Of a stretch of 59,402 nucleotides of DNA, positions 8,791-17,653 are shown one piece after another. This DNA is from an uncultured Mycoplasmatota bacterium (GTDB lineage Bacteria > Bacillota_I > Bacilli_A > RF39 > UBA660): assembly GCA_947646095.1 (NCBI GenBank), contig CANSFI010000008.1, forward strand, positions 1 through 59,402, read 5' to 3'. How positions within the stretch are numbered: position 1 is the first letter of the stretch; each line of letters starts with the position of its first letter. The notes beneath the pieces are model-generated. The model saw only the letters and a list, made by a program, of their open reading frames with translations, did no database searches and had not been told where the DNA came from. A program made the position numbers and the translations under genes.

Positions 8791-9201
8791 CTATCTCTTT
8801 GAGAATTGAGGTGCTCTACGTGCTCCTTTAAGTCCTGGTTTCTTACGTTCTTTCATACGTGCATCTCTAGTGATAAATCCAGCTCTTTTCAAAATAGTCC
8901 TAAAGCTATTTTCATTTCCAGCATTTGGTTTATCATATTCAAGTAATGCTCTAGCAATACCTAAACGAATAGCCCCAGCCTGACCATTAAAGCCACCACC
9001 ATTAACTTTTACATTGATATCAAATGTATTTTCAGTATTTGTTGCTACTAAAGGTTGTTTTAAATCCATTACATTAGTTTCATAAGGAAAGAATTCATTA
9101 ACATCTACACCATTAACTATTATATTGCCTTTTCCTGGTGTCATTCTAACTTGTGCGATTGATGTTTTTCTTCTTCCAGTTCCAATATATAATTTTTCCA
9201 T
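8791..9201 (-). CDS. rpsI: 30S ribosomal protein S9
   Basis: 136 aa, with a typical start ([14 protein letters not shown]) and the C-terminal [17 protein letters not shown] tail that reaches to the P-site tRNA. Second gene of the rplM-rpsI operon, 11 bp behind rplM, with AGGAGG upstream of ATG. Confidence 0.97.
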   Translation of the reverse strand: MEKLYIGTGRRKTSIAQVRMTPGKGNIIVNGVDVNEFFPYETNVMDLKQPLVATNTENTFDINVKVNGGGFNGQAGAIRLGIARALLEYDKPNAGNENSFRTILKRAGFITRDARMKERKKPGLKGARRAPQFSKR

Positions 9202-9212
9202 TTAAAACCCTC

Positions 9213-9647
9213 CTAGTCCACTTTTAACTCTGTTGGCTTTTGAGCCATATGTGGATGAGTATCACCCGCATATACAAATAATTTTTTATACATTTGACGA
9301 CCTAAACGACCTTTTGGAAGCATTCCTTTTACAGATCTTTCAATCATTTCAACAGGATAATTTTCTTTCATAACACGTGCTGTTCTTTCTCTTAATCCAC
9401 CAGTGTAACCACTATGATTGTAGTAGATTTTTTTATCTAATTTGTCACCAGTTAAATTAATTTTTGAAGCATTAATTATGATTACATTATCACCACAATC
9501 AATATGAGGTGTGAATGTAGGTTTGTGTTTTCCACGAAGAATATGTGCGACTTTAGTAGCAAGTCTACCTAATGTTACTCCATCAGCGTCAATTACATAC
9601 CAATTGCGTACAATATCTTCTTTTCTTTGCATATAAGTATTTTTCAT
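9213..9647 (-). CDS. rplM: 50S ribosomal protein L13
   Basis: 144 aa, an early-assembly large-subunit protein. Typical motifs are [17 protein letters not shown] and [16 protein letters not shown]. It is first in its operon, behind a consensus promoter (9726-9754) and a structured leader, as in other Bacilli where L13 regulates its own synthesis. AAAGGAAAGGG precedes the ATG. Confidence 0.97.
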   Translation of the reverse strand: MKNTYMQRKEDIVRNWYVIDADGVTLGRLATKVAHILRGKHKPTFTPHIDCGDNVIIINASKINLTGDKLDKKIYYNHSGYTGGLRERTARVMKENYPVEMIERSVKGMLPKGRLGRQMYKKLFVYAGDTHPHMAQKPTELKVD

Positions 9648-9659
9648 GATTTTTCCCTT

Positions 9660-9702
9660 TCCTTTTTGTATAAGTGAATTTTCCCAAGATTCACTTAATG
9701 GG
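9660..9702 (-). promoter_or_regulatory. Candidate L13 leader with a possible pseudoknot
   Basis: TAAGTGAA (9671-9678) pairs with TTCACTTA (9690-9697). The loop contains CCCA (9683-9686), which can pair with TGGG (9699-9702) just outside the stem, giving an H-type pseudoknot some 25 nt upstream of the rplM ribosome binding site. An L13 leader family is known in Bacillota; a match to it was not computed. Confidence 0.55.
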
Positions 9703-9725
9703 ATTTATAAAATGTACCAGTTAAA

Positions 9726-9754
9726 ATTGTACTAAAAAACTTAAAAAAAGTCAA
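9726..9754 (-). promoter_or_regulatory. rplM-rpsI promoter
   Basis: On the minus strand: -35 TTGACT (9749-9754), 17-bp spacer, -10 TACAAT (9726-9731). The near-consensus sigma-A form fits a ribosomal operon. Confidence 0.8.
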
Positions 9755-9863
9755 TGTTTTTTAACTCTTTTCTTAAGTTTATGTTTTTATAAAATAATGT
9801 TTCATATTTTTTATTAACAAACTATAAAATATTTATCAAAACAAATTTATATATATTTAAGTA

Positions 9864-10598
9864 TTATTCATAATAAACATTTTTTAAATATAAACCATTT
9901 GGTTTAGCAGTGATTCCAGATTCCCTTCTATCTTTTATTTCAAAAAGTTTTGATATTTCTGTTAAATTTTTTTTAAGACTTCCTATCTCTATTAAAATAC
10001 CAACCATATTTCTAACCATATATCTTAGAAAACCACTACCAACAAATGTAATTGTTATAATATCTTTTTCTAATGATATGTCTGTTTTATATATAGTTCT
10101 TATGTAATCATTCTTTTCATCTGATGTTTTTGTAAAAGATTTAAAATTATGTTCTCCTTCAAAAAGTTTTATAGCTTTTTTCATTAGTTCTATATCTAAA
10201 CTTTTATTATATTGCAAAATATAATTTACATCTATTGGATTATATTCACCAATATTAATTTTATAGATATATTCTTTTTTTATAACATCAAATCGTGCAT
10301 GAAAATTAGAATCTACTATTTCAATTGTTTTGATATAAATATCGTCAGGCAATAGTTTATTTAATGATTTTTTTATTTTATATGGTTCTATATCACTATT
10401 TAAATCAAAATGAGCCTTTTGATTTACAGCATGAACTTTACTATCAGTTCTACCAGAAGCATGAATTATAACTTGATTATTACTATTAATTTTTGTTAAA
10501 GATTTTTCTATTACTTCTTGAATTGTTTTTGTTTTTGGTTGTTTTTGATAGCCATTATAATTAGTACCATCATATGAAAAAGTCATCAAGTAACGCAT
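9864..10598 (-). CDS. truA: tRNA pseudouridine(38-40) synthase TruA
   Basis: 244 aa. Makes pseudouridine at positions 38-40 of the tRNA anticodon stem-loop. Catalytic D52 lies in ASGRTDSKVHA. The FVGSGFLRYMVRNMVG block is typical of the family's C-terminal domain. It is the last gene of the ecfA1-ecfA2-ecfT-truA cluster, an order seen in many Bacilli before rplM-rpsI. AGAGG precedes ATG. Confidence 0.95.
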   Translation of the reverse strand: MRYLMTFSYDGTNYNGYQKQPKTKTIQEVIEKSLTKINSNNQVIIHASGRTDSKVHAVNQKAHFDLNSDIEPYKIKKSLNKLLPDDIYIKTIEIVDSNFHARFDVIKKEYIYKINIGEYNPIDVNYILQYNKSLDIELMKKAIKLFEGEHNFKSFTKTSDEKNDYIRTIYKTDISLEKDIITITFVGSGFLRYMVRNMVGILIEIGSLKKNLTEISKLFEIKDRRESGITAKPNGLYLKNVYYE

Positions 10599-10611
10599 AA
10601 AGACCTCTTTT

Positions 10612-11361
10612 CTAAAAATAATGATATATAATTAATACTAAAATAGTAATATGAATTAATACCATATAAGTATCAAAAAAATACCATTTATTAATTCTAA
10701 AATTAGTTCTTTTAGAGTTTATACTATATAATCTTACTGCCATAGCATCTGCTAAATCATCAGCTTTTTTTACGGTTAAAACAAACATAGGTATAATCAT
10801 TGATTTTATTGCTATAAATTTACCTTTTAATCCTGAATTATGATAATCGATTCCTCTACTTGCTTGTGATTTTAGTATTTTATTTCCTTGATCTATTATA
10901 GTTGGTATAAATCTTAGTACTAGTGAAATAGAAAGGGCCATTCTATTAACTGGAATCCTTATTATTTTTAAAGGAGATAACAATATTTCTAAACCATATG
11001 TTATTTCTGTAGGTGGTGTTGTCAATGTTAAAATTGTTGTATAAATGACTATTAAAATAAGACGTAACATTATTATAATAGTACTTATTATATCTACATT
11101 TAAAATCAAATTAAACAACAAAATAATAATCAAAATATATTTTAAACTATTAATAGTTCTTAAATATATATTTCTTGGTATATGTGCCATTTCAGTAAAT
11201 AGTATGGCAAGTAAACTAAGTAATATCATTAATTTTATATCATTGCAAATAAATAAAATTATTATAAAAACTATTACACAAATTATTTTGGATAAAGGAT
11301 GCATATAATGAATTTTAGAATTAGATTTATAGTATCTACCTAAAACTATATTACTAAGCAT
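10612..11361 (-). CDS. ecfT: ECF transporter membrane subunit EcfT
   Basis: 249 aa, with five or six membrane helices. It is the transmembrane coupling subunit of the energy-coupling-factor complex for vitamins and micronutrients. The coupling motif region contains SQASRGIDY near 165-173, the ARG-type signature that docks onto the ATPases. It overlaps ecfA2 by 8 bases, so the subunits are made in step. No substrate-binding S component lies in this window, so this is a shared (group II) module. Confidence 0.92.
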   Translation of the reverse strand: MLSNIVLGRYYKSNSKIHYMHPLSKIICVIVFIIILFICNDIKLMILLSLLAILFTEMAHIPRNIYLRTINSLKYILIIILLFNLILNVDIISTIIIMLRLILIVIYTTILTLTTPPTEITYGLEILLSPLKIIRIPVNRMALSISLVLRFIPTIIDQGNKILKSQASRGIDYHNSGLKGKFIAIKSMIIPMFVLTVKKADDLADAMAVRLYSINSKRTNFRINKWYFFDTYMVLIHITILVLIIYHYF

Positions 11362-12193
11362 TTCTATATATATCCTTTATTAAATCATTTATTTCATCAC
11401 GATATCCAATTTTTATATTTTTATTTTTTTGTACTAATTTTTCAAATTCTATTATTTTAGGAGGCTCTAATCCATAATGATACAATCTATCATCAGTAAA
11501 TACTTGATACTTGTCTCCTTCTAATACTATTTTCCCATTATCTAAAACAAATACATGATCACTTATTTGATGTAACAAATCAACATCATGGGTAATTAAA
11601 ATTATTGTTTTATTATACTTTGTTTTAAGCAATCTAATTAAATAAATTAAATTCTTTTTACTATTACTATCTAATCCTATTGTTGGTTCATCTAATATAA
11701 CAACCTTAGGATTAAATGCTAAAATAGATGCAATAGCAACTTTTCTCATTTCTCCACTACTAAGTTTAAATGTTTCTTTATTTAAGTAACTATCATCAAG
11801 TCCTACCATTTTTAAGGCATCACTGCATCTTTTATCAATTTCATTTGGTTTTATATTGAAATATTTCATTCCAAATTTAATTTCATCTTTTACCCTAATA
11901 TTAAAGAATTGTTCTTCTGGTAATTGAAAAACTAAACCTATATTTACTCTTAAATTATTAATATGAGCTATTTTTTTATTTTTTTCTATTACAAAGTCAT
12001 CTATTTTTATGTTTCCTACTGTTGGTATTAATAAAGCATTGATAAGTTCTATTAAAGTTGTTTTTCCACTACCACTTCTTCCAATTATTCCATTTATTCT
12101 TCCTTGTCTTATTTCAATATTAATATTAGTTAAAGCTTTCTTTTTTATTGGTGAATTATAAGTATAACTTACATTATTAAATTTTATTTCCAT
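11354..12193 (-). CDS. ecfA2: ECF transporter ATPase EcfA2
   Basis: 279 aa ABC ATPase. Walker A GRSGSGKTT, signature LSSGEMRKV, Walker B VVILDEP. The C-terminal extension (EKLVQKN... RDEINDLI) is usual in EcfA2. It pairs with EcfA1 as a heterodimer on EcfT. It overlaps both neighbours (10 bases with ecfA1, 8 with ecfT). Confidence 0.93.
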   Translation of the reverse strand: MEIKFNNVSYTYNSPIKKKALTNINIEIRQGRINGIIGRSGSGKTTLIELINALLIPTVGNIKIDDFVIEKNKKIAHINNLRVNIGLVFQLPEEQFFNIRVKDEIKFGMKYFNIKPNEIDKRCSDALKMVGLDDSYLNKETFKLSSGEMRKVAIASILAFNPKVVILDEPTIGLDSNSKKNLIYLIRLLKTKYNKTIILITHDVDLLHQISDHVFVLDNGKIVLEGDKYQVFTDDRLYHYGLEPPKIIEFEKLVQKNKNIKIGYRDEINDLIKDIYRNA

Positions 12194-12990
12194 ATTGTGT
12201 TCACCATCTCATTCATATCAAAAATTAAATGATCAATAAGACCATAGTACTTTAGTTTTATTGATAATGAAACCATAAAAGGTAAATCTAAATTGAGTTT
12301 ATTAAATACTTTTTCTTCTAATAATACTTTTTCTTTAGGACCTTTTAAAATTAAATTACCCTTATCTATTAAAACTATATCGTTACCATAAAGTAATTCA
12401 TCCATATCATGGGTTACATTAATAATTGTCACTTCTTTATTTTTATTAATATCATTTAAAATACTATATACTTGTTTTCTAACTCTAATATCTACCATTG
12501 TTAAAGCTTCATCTAATATTAGTATTTTAGGTTCATGTATTAAAGCTGAGGCAAGTGCGACTAATTGTTTTTCACCACCACTTAAGCTGTGAGGTTCACG
12601 TTCTAATAATCTACTAATTCCTATATAATTAGCCATTTTCATTATCTTTTCTTTTATGTTTTTAGAATTCATTTGAAGATTTTCTAATGAAAAAGCTATA
12701 TCATCCATAACTGTTTCTGCTACAAATTGGTTATCAGGATTTTCGAATACTATACCTATTGATTTTCTTATATTTTTTATATTATCCTTATTTAAAAGAA
12801 TATCATCTATTTTAATAATTCCTTCATATTTCAATAATCCAAGTAGTATTTTTATTAAAGTACTTTTACCACTCCCATTAAGACCAATAATAGTAGTAAA
12901 AGAACCATTTTCTAATTGTAAATTAAAATTATTAAAAACCTCTTTTTCTTTATATTTAAAATTTAAATTTTTTATATCGATGATATTCAT
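12184..12990 (-). CDS. ecfA1: ECF transporter ATPase EcfA1
   Basis: 268 aa ABC ATPase. Walker A GLNGSGKST, Q-loop FENPDNQF, signature LSGGEKQLV, Walker B ILILDEA. In the ECF family the DEA and DNQ forms match EcfA1. First gene of the ECF-truA operon, with its own consensus promoter just upstream and GAGAGGTG before the ATG. Confidence 0.93.
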   Translation of the reverse strand: MNIIDIKNLNFKYKEKEVFNNFNLQLENGSFTTIIGLNGSGKSTLIKILLGLLKYEGIIKIDDILLNKDNIKNIRKSIGIVFENPDNQFVAETVMDDIAFSLENLQMNSKNIKEKIMKMANYIGISRLLEREPHSLSGGEKQLVALASALIHEPKILILDEALTMVDIRVRKQVYSILNDINKNKEVTIINVTHDMDELLYGNDIVLIDKGNLILKGPKEKVLLEEKVFNKLNLDLPFMVSLSIKLKYYGLIDHLIFDMNEMVNTIWK

Positions 12991-13008
12991 ATTTTCACCT
13001 CTCTATAT

Positions 13009-13037
13009 ATTATATTTGTTTTAATATTAAAATACAA
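13009..13037 (-). promoter_or_regulatory. ecfA1 operon promoter
   Basis: Minus strand: -35 TTGTAT (13032-13037), 17-bp spacer, -10 TATAAT (13009-13014). It sits between the terminator of the upstream SDR gene and the ecfA1 ribosome binding site. Confidence 0.75.
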
Positions 13038-13039
13038 GA

Positions 13040-13077
13040 AAAAAAGATAAATTAAATTTTTTAAGTATTTAATTTAT
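13040..13077 (-). terminator. Rho-independent terminator of the SDR gene
   Basis: Eleven-bp stem ATAAATTAAAT (13047-13057) / ATTTAATTTAT (13067-13077), followed on the minus strand by CTTTTTTTC. It overlaps the stop codon of the SDR gene. Confidence 0.75.
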
Positions 13078-13826
13078 TTTTGCTTTGCTTTTTGAATATT
13101 GTAAGTAACTTTAAGTTTTAATTTAGTTGGTGCTATTTTAATTAAAATATATGTTATCTTCATTAATAGTGATGGTATTATTATTAACTTTCTTTTAAAC
13201 ATCTTTTTAATTGCATAATTACTAACATCGTAACTATTTAAGCTTTTAACATTAAAGGATACTCTGGCAACTTTATTAAATTCTGTATCTACTGGACCTG
13301 GACATAAAGCACCAATATAAACTTTACTATTCATTCTTCTAAGTTCTTCATATATTGCTTGTGTTAAATGTAATACATATGATTTAGTAGAATAATATGT
13401 TCCCATTAAAGGACCTGGTGTAAAGGCTGCTGAAGAAGCTACATTTAAAATATATCCCTTATCTTTTTTAATAAAATCCTTTAAAAACAATTTAGTAAGA
13501 GTGTGTACTGCTTTTATATTAAGATCTATCATATCTAATTCTTTATCTAAATTAGTTGTGTTAAATGTACCAAATAAACCAAAACCTGCATTATTTATTA
13601 CAATATCAATATCTTGTTTTTTTACTTTTTGATATAGGCTCATACAATTAAATGTACTTGACAAATCCATTGTTATAATTTCTATATTTGTATTTAGTTC
13701 TTTTTTTATTTTTTCTAATTTTTCTTTTCTACGAGCGACTAATATTAAGTCATAACCTTTACTACTTAATATTCTAGCCATATCTGCTCCCATTCCAGAA
13801 CTAGCACCTGTTATTAATACTTTCAT
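13074..13826 (-). CDS. Short-chain dehydrogenase/reductase
   Basis: 250 aa classical SDR. NAD(P)-binding TGASSGMG at 6-13, with a basic ARRKEK stretch after the second strand that favours NADPH. NNAG at 78-81, catalytic S131/S132, Y144 and K148. The C-terminus adds a hydrophobic, basic segment (LLMKITYILIKIAPTKL) that may touch the membrane. Substrate cannot be inferred. It has its own promoter and terminator, so it is a single-gene unit inserted between rplQ and the ECF operon, which are adjacent in many relatives. Confidence 0.85.
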   Translation of the reverse strand: MKVLITGASSGMGADMARILSSKGYDLILVARRKEKLEKIKKELNTNIEIITMDLSSTFNCMSLYQKVKKQDIDIVINNAGFGLFGTFNTTNLDKELDMIDLNIKAVHTLTKLFLKDFIKKDKGYILNVASSAAFTPGPLMGTYYSTKSYVLHLTQAIYEELRRMNSKVYIGALCPGPVDTEFNKVARVSFNVKSLNSYDVSNYAIKKMFKRKLIIIPSLLMKITYILIKIAPTKLKLKVTYNIQKAKQK

Positions 13827-13849
13827 TTTATCATCTACCTTCTAATAAG

Positions 13850-13878
13850 ATTATATAATAATATAAATGTTTGTACAA
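13850..13878 (-). promoter_or_regulatory. SDR gene promoter
   Basis: Minus strand: -35 TTGTAC (13873-13878), 17-bp spacer, -10 TATAAT (13850-13855), about 25 bp upstream of the start codon. Confidence 0.7.
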
Positions 13879-13899
13879 GAAAAAAGCATATAAATGCTT
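13878..13899 (-). terminator. Terminator of the membrane-anchored surface protein gene
   Basis: AAGCAT (13884-13889) / ATGCTT (13894-13899) hairpin with a 4-nt loop, followed on the minus strand by a T run. It overlaps the gene's last codon. Confidence 0.65.
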
Positions 13900-14998
13900 A
13901 ATCTATAATATATGGATTTTCTAATGTTCCATTACCTTTTATATAGTTTATTTCTCCTGATACATTTATAACAAGTTTTATAACTGCTGAAGTTCTTGCT
14001 GATAAAGATTGTGGTGAATAATCTATATAATATACATCACTAGTATTGGTTGCATCTGCTGTAATTGTCCAATAGTTACGATCATAATTTGCTAAAAAAT
14101 TGTAGTTAGTACATTGTCTTTTGTTTAAGTCTGTACACCCATCATCTAAACTAGCAATTAGGTATTCATTCATTTGAAGAAGTCCTAATGGTAAAAATTT
14201 TTCTGTTAAAGTAGCACATTCAGTACTTCCATCCATATTTTTATCGTCACTTTTTCTTTTTCCAATACATAATCTAGTTGGTACTATTTTAGCTTTATTA
14301 GTTGCTGAAAATAATTCCCCATTATAAATTCTTTCTAAATCGTCTTTAATTCTACTGACTTCAAAATTATTGATACCAGATGTTGTTTTTTTATCAGCAT
14401 TGTATCTATTATCCCAGTCTTGTTGTTGAAAATAATCATCTTGAATCATTCTAATATTTCCATCTTCAGTTATTCTTAATATTCTCCATATTTTATTTGC
14501 AAATGAAACATAGTTATTAATTTTTTCACCTTTATATATATATTGATTTCCTATTTGATATAAACCATCACCTTTAGTTACTATATTTCCTTTTGAAGTT
14601 ATTTTTTTTACTAAACTATTACTTGTATAATCTCCTCCACAATTTAATTTTGGAATAAATGCGTAATAGCTTCCATTTTTTAATACTATAACTTTTCCAC
14701 TACAACTAATGCCTTTTTCTGTATATTTGTCTAATGATTTCATATAGTCTTTTTCTACTAAAGTATCGACACGCAATTCAATTGAACTAACATCACCAAC
14801 TGGTAATAGATGTGGATTATCTTTATAGTACTTATCAGCTGCTTTTACCATTTTATCTTCTATTTTATCAAATGATAATTTATTTCCATTAACTAATTTT
14901 ACTATAAATAATACCAAAAATAAAATTATTATTATAACTACTCCAATAATTATATATTTAACTAATTTTTTTTGCATTTCATTTAAATTTTTAAACAT
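13898..14998 (-). CDS. Membrane-anchored extracellular protein with a C-type-lectin-like C-terminus
   Basis: 366 aa, no named family recognised with certainty. Residues about 12-33 form one membrane helix with a short cytoplasmic start, so most of the protein is outside. The C-terminal half has the pattern IWRILRI...IRMIQDD, then NYWTITAD, then AVIKLVINVSG...GNGTLENPYII. That matches the end of the FGE/C-type-lectin-like fold common in surface proteins of gut Bacillota (YWLST...GVRPV...GGDGT-x-x-NPY). The DGR variable protein at 29574-30662 ends in the same type of domain. Several Cys pairs suggest disulfides. No DNA similarity to the DGR template is seen. Confidence 0.6.
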   Translation of the reverse strand: MFKNLNEMQKKLVKYIIIGVVIIIILFLVLFIVKLVNGNKLSFDKIEDKMVKAADKYYKDNPHLLPVGDVSSIELRVDTLVEKDYMKSLDKYTEKGISCSGKVIVLKNGSYYAFIPKLNCGGDYTSNSLVKKITSKGNIVTKGDGLYQIGNQYIYKGEKINNYVSFANKIWRILRITEDGNIRMIQDDYFQQQDWDNRYNADKKTTSGINNFEVSRIKDDLERIYNGELFSATNKAKIVPTRLCIGKRKSDDKNMDGSTECATLTEKFLPLGLLQMNEYLIASLDDGCTDLNKRQCTNYNFLANYDRNYWTITADATNTSDVYYIDYSPQSLSARTSAVIKLVINVSGEINYIKGNGTLENPYIID

Positions 14999-15019
14999 AG
15001 TTACCCTCCAATTACTTAT

Positions 15020-15048
15020 ATTATAACATTTTAATTAATTAGATACAA
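15020..15048 (-). promoter_or_regulatory. Promoter of the 13898-14998 gene
   Basis: Minus strand: -35 TTGTAT (15043-15048), 17-bp spacer, extended -10 TGTTATAAT with TATAAT at 15020-15025. GGAGGG follows before the start. Confidence 0.75.
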
Positions 15049-15159
15049 CAAATTAATTTTCTTTTGATGGTTGTTTTTATAATTTGTATGATTAATGTAT
15101 TACAGTGATGATATATAATTTTATATAAATTTATAATAATATTCTAATTTTTCATAAAA

Positions 15160-15182
15160 CAAAAAGATGCTACTGTGCATCT
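15160..15182 (-). terminator. Terminator at the end of the S10-alpha operon
   Basis: AGATGC (15165-15170) / GCATCT (15177-15182) hairpin, then TTTTTG on the minus strand. It overlaps the end of rplQ, the last gene of the long ribosomal operon. Confidence 0.75.
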
Positions 15183-15526
15183 CCTTCTACTAATTCTATT
15201 ATTACCATTAATGCATCATCACCACGACGTTCATCAAGTTTTAATATTCTAGTATAGCCACCATTTCTATTTGTGTAACGAGGTGCCAATACATCAAATA
15301 CTTTTTTGACTGCTTCTGTATCGTTTTGTAAAAATGCTAAGGCCTTTCTACGAGAAACTAAAGTTCCTTTTTTTGCATATGTAATCATTCTATCAACAAA
15401 TTTACGAACTTCTTTAGCTCTTGTTTCTGTTGTAGTAATTCTTTCATTCATTATAAGATCTTTAGTTAGATTAGCAAGCATGCTTCTTCTATGTTTAGAG
15501 TCACGTCCCAATTTTCTATAAGCCAT
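15170..15526 (-). CDS. rplQ: 50S ribosomal protein L17
   Basis: 118 aa, typical start [20 protein letters not shown] and the [12 protein letters not shown] motif. Large-subunit protein near the exit tunnel. Last gene of the operon, 18 bp after rpoA, as in Bacillus. Confidence 0.97.
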   Translation of the reverse strand: MAYRKLGRDSKHRRSMLANLTKDLIMNERITTTETRAKEVRKFVDRMITYAKKGTLVSRRKALAFLQNDTEAVKKVFDVLAPRYTNRNGGYTRILKLDERRGDDALMVIIELVEGDAQ

Positions 15527-15544
15527 TATTTTTCCTCCTAACTA

Positions 15545-16495
15545 CTAGTCTTCGTCACGGAATTTAAGTCCCATATCTTTAATTTTATCAATTACTTCTT
15601 TTAAAGATTTTTTACCTAAATTACGTATTTTCATCATTTCTAATTCTGATTTTTCAACTAAGTCACCTAATGTATTAACATTAGCTCTCTTTAAGCAATT
15701 ATATGCTCTTACTGAGAAATCTAAATCTTCGATTGATGTTTCTAATTTTTTAAGTTTACTATCTTCTTGTTTAGCAGACATAATTCCTGTAGTATCAGCT
15801 AATTCACTTAAATTAGTAACAATATTTAAATGTTCAATTAATATTTTAGAACCTAAAGCCATAGCTTCTTCTGGTTTTAAAGAACCATTAGTATAAACTT
15901 CCATAATTAATTTATCAAAGTTAGCATCTTGACCAACACGAGCACTTTCTACTTCAAAGCTAATTCTTTCGATTGGTGAATATAAAGAATCTATTGGAAT
16001 AAATCCGATTTTTTCATTCTCAATATATTTTTTATTTTCATTTGATGGAACATATCCACGACCATTTGAAACAATCATTTCCATATGTAATTTTCCACCT
16101 TTAGCTACAGTTGCTATAACTTGATCTTTGTTAATTATTTCAACATCCTCATCTGTTTTAATATCGCCAGCTGTTACAATACCTTCTTTATCAACAGATA
16201 ATGTAATTATCTTGTTTTCTTCTACATTCTTTTTTAAAACAACACTTTTTAAATTTAGAATAATTGAAGTAACATCTTCAACTATGTAATCCATAGTTTG
16301 AAATTCATGCATGACACCATCAATTTTAACTGCAACAATTGCACTACCTGGCATATTTGATAACATTACTCTTCTAAGTGCATTACCAATGGTTAATCCA
16401 AATCCTCTTTCTAAAGGTTCTAATTCAAATTTACCATAATTACTATTTTCAATATATTCAGTTATTTTATACATTGGTTTTTCAAAGTTTAACAC
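15545..16495 (-). CDS. rpoA: RNA polymerase alpha subunit
   Basis: 316 aa. The N-terminal domain (about 1-225) drives assembly of the polymerase core, with GFGLTIGNALRRVML. The C-terminal domain (about 250-310) binds UP elements and regulators, with AYNCLKRANVNTLGDLV and RNLGKKSLKEV. I place the start at a GTG (16495), because AAAGGAG stands 9 bases upstream and the protein then begins like other RpoA proteins. The longer frame to 16546 would overlap rpsK by 31 bases. Confidence 0.95.
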   Translation of the reverse strand: MLNFEKPMYKITEYIENSNYGKFELEPLERGFGLTIGNALRRVMLSNMPGSAIVAVKIDGVMHEFQTMDYIVEDVTSIILNLKSVVLKKNVEENKIITLSVDKEGIVTAGDIKTDEDVEIINKDQVIATVAKGGKLHMEMIVSNGRGYVPSNENKKYIENEKIGFIPIDSLYSPIERISFEVESARVGQDANFDKLIMEVYTNGSLKPEEAMALGSKILIEHLNIVTNLSELADTTGIMSAKQEDSKLKKLETSIEDLDFSVRAYNCLKRANVNTLGDLVEKSELEMMKIRNLGKKSLKEVIDKIKDMGLKFRDED

Positions 16496-16515
16496 TTTTC
16501 CACACTCCTTTTCTT

Positions 16516-16899
16516 TTATCCACGAGGACGTTTTGGTGGACGACATCCATTATGTGGGATAGGCGTTACATCAGAAATTGAAGTAATTTCTAATCCTGCT
16601 GTTTGTAAAGAACGAATAGCTGTTTCACGTCCTGAACCTAAACCTTTTACAAAAACTTCTACTTTTCTCATACCCATATCATAAGCTGCTTTACCAGCTG
16701 CTTCTGCAGCCATACCAGCCGCAAATGGAGTTGATTTTTTACTTCCTTTAAATCCTAAAGTTCCAGCTGAAGCCCAACTAATTGCATTTCCTTCTTTATC
16801 ACTAATTGTAACAATAGTGTTATTGAATGTTGAATGAATATATGCTTGACCTTCTGGAATATTCTTTTTAACTTTACGTTTTCTTGGTTTATAAGCCAT
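16516..16899 (-). CDS. rpsK: 30S ribosomal protein S11
   Basis: 127 aa, with [18 protein letters not shown] and the basic end [11 protein letters not shown], platform protein of the small subunit. AAGGAGG precedes ATG. It lies between rpsM and rpoA. Confidence 0.97.
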   Translation of the reverse strand: MAYKPRKRKVKKNIPEGQAYIHSTFNNTIVTISDKEGNAISWASAGTLGFKGSKKSTPFAAGMAAEAAGKAAYDMGMRKVEVFVKGLGSGRETAIRSLQTAGLEITSISDVTPIPHNGCRPPKRPRG

Positions 16900-16923
16900 T
16901 ATTTAACCTCCTTAATCTAACGA

Positions 16924-17289
16924 TTATTTTTTCTTATTAGCAACAACTTTTCCTTTACCTTTACGAGTTCTTGCATTACGACTTGTACGTTGGCCTCTTA
17001 CAGGCAAACCTTTTCTATGTCTATCTCCTTGATAGCATTTAATTTCCATTTTGGTCTTAATATTCATTGTAACTTCACGACGTAAATCACCTTCAGTTAA
17101 ATATTTATTAACTTCTTCACGAATACGTCCTAGTTCTTCATTATCAAGTTCTCCTGCTTTTTTATTAATATTTATTTTAGCATCTTTTAATATTTGATTT
17201 GAAAGACTTCTACCTATACCATAAATATAAGTTAAAGCAATTTCAATCCTTTTATTATTTGGTATTTCTACACCTTTAATACGTGCCAT
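16924..17289 (-). CDS. rpsM: 30S ribosomal protein S13
   Basis: 121 aa, [26 protein letters not shown] start and the tRNA-contacting basic tail ([17 protein letters not shown]). Head protein that forms the B1 intersubunit bridges. AGGAGGTG precedes ATG. Confidence 0.97.
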   Translation of the reverse strand: MARIKGVEIPNNKRIEIALTYIYGIGRSLSNQILKDAKININKKAGELDNEELGRIREEVNKYLTEGDLRREVTMNIKTKMEIKCYQGDRHRKGLPVRGQRTSRNARTRKGKGKVVANKKK

Positions 17290-17303
17290 ATAGTCACCTC
17301 CTA

Positions 17304-17417
17304 TTAACCTTGTCTTTGATTATGTTTACGATTAACACATCTTATTTCTATTCTTCCATTACGTTTTATTTTTTTACATTTATCGCATATTTTTTTAACT
17401 GATGCTCTTACTTTCAT
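17304..17417 (-). CDS. rpmJ: 50S ribosomal protein L36
   Basis: 37 aa, read directly from the sequence: [17 protein letters not shown], then [12 protein letters not shown]. The zinc ligands C11, C14, C27 and H32 are present, so this is the zinc-binding form. AGGAGGG precedes the ATG at 17417. It lies in its normal place between infA and rpsM. Confidence 0.95.
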   Translation of the reverse strand: MKVRASVKKICDKCKKIKRNGRIEIRCVNRKHNQRQG

Positions 17418-17433
17418 ATTATCCCTCCTACTA

Positions 17434-17649
17434 TTATTTTCGGTAAGTTATTCGCCCACGTGTTAAATCATATGGTGAGAGTTCAACAGTTACTGTATCA
17501 CCTGGTAAGATGCGAATATAGTTCATTCGGATTTTACCAGAAACGTGAGCAATTACAGTATGTTTATTTTCTAGTTCTACTTTAAATTTAGTACCAGGTA
17601 AAACTTCTACTACTTTACCTTCTACTTCAATAACATCATCTTTTGCCAT
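17434..17649 (-). CDS. infA: Translation initiation factor IF-1
   Basis: 71 aa OB-fold protein that sits in the A site during initiation. Motifs are [18 protein letters not shown] and [18 protein letters not shown]. The start at 17649 follows AGAGGTG; an upstream in-frame ATG (17682) lies inside map. It is 4 bp downstream of map. Confidence 0.96.
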   Translation of the reverse strand: MAKDDVIEVEGKVVEVLPGTKFKVELENKHTVIAHVSGKIRMNYIRILPGDTVTVELSPYDLTRGRITYRK

Positions 17650-17653
17650 TTTA

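Noticed and set aside
13898-14998. Second DGR target.
   Set aside because: Fold pattern is similar, but there is no stretch of DNA matching the template.
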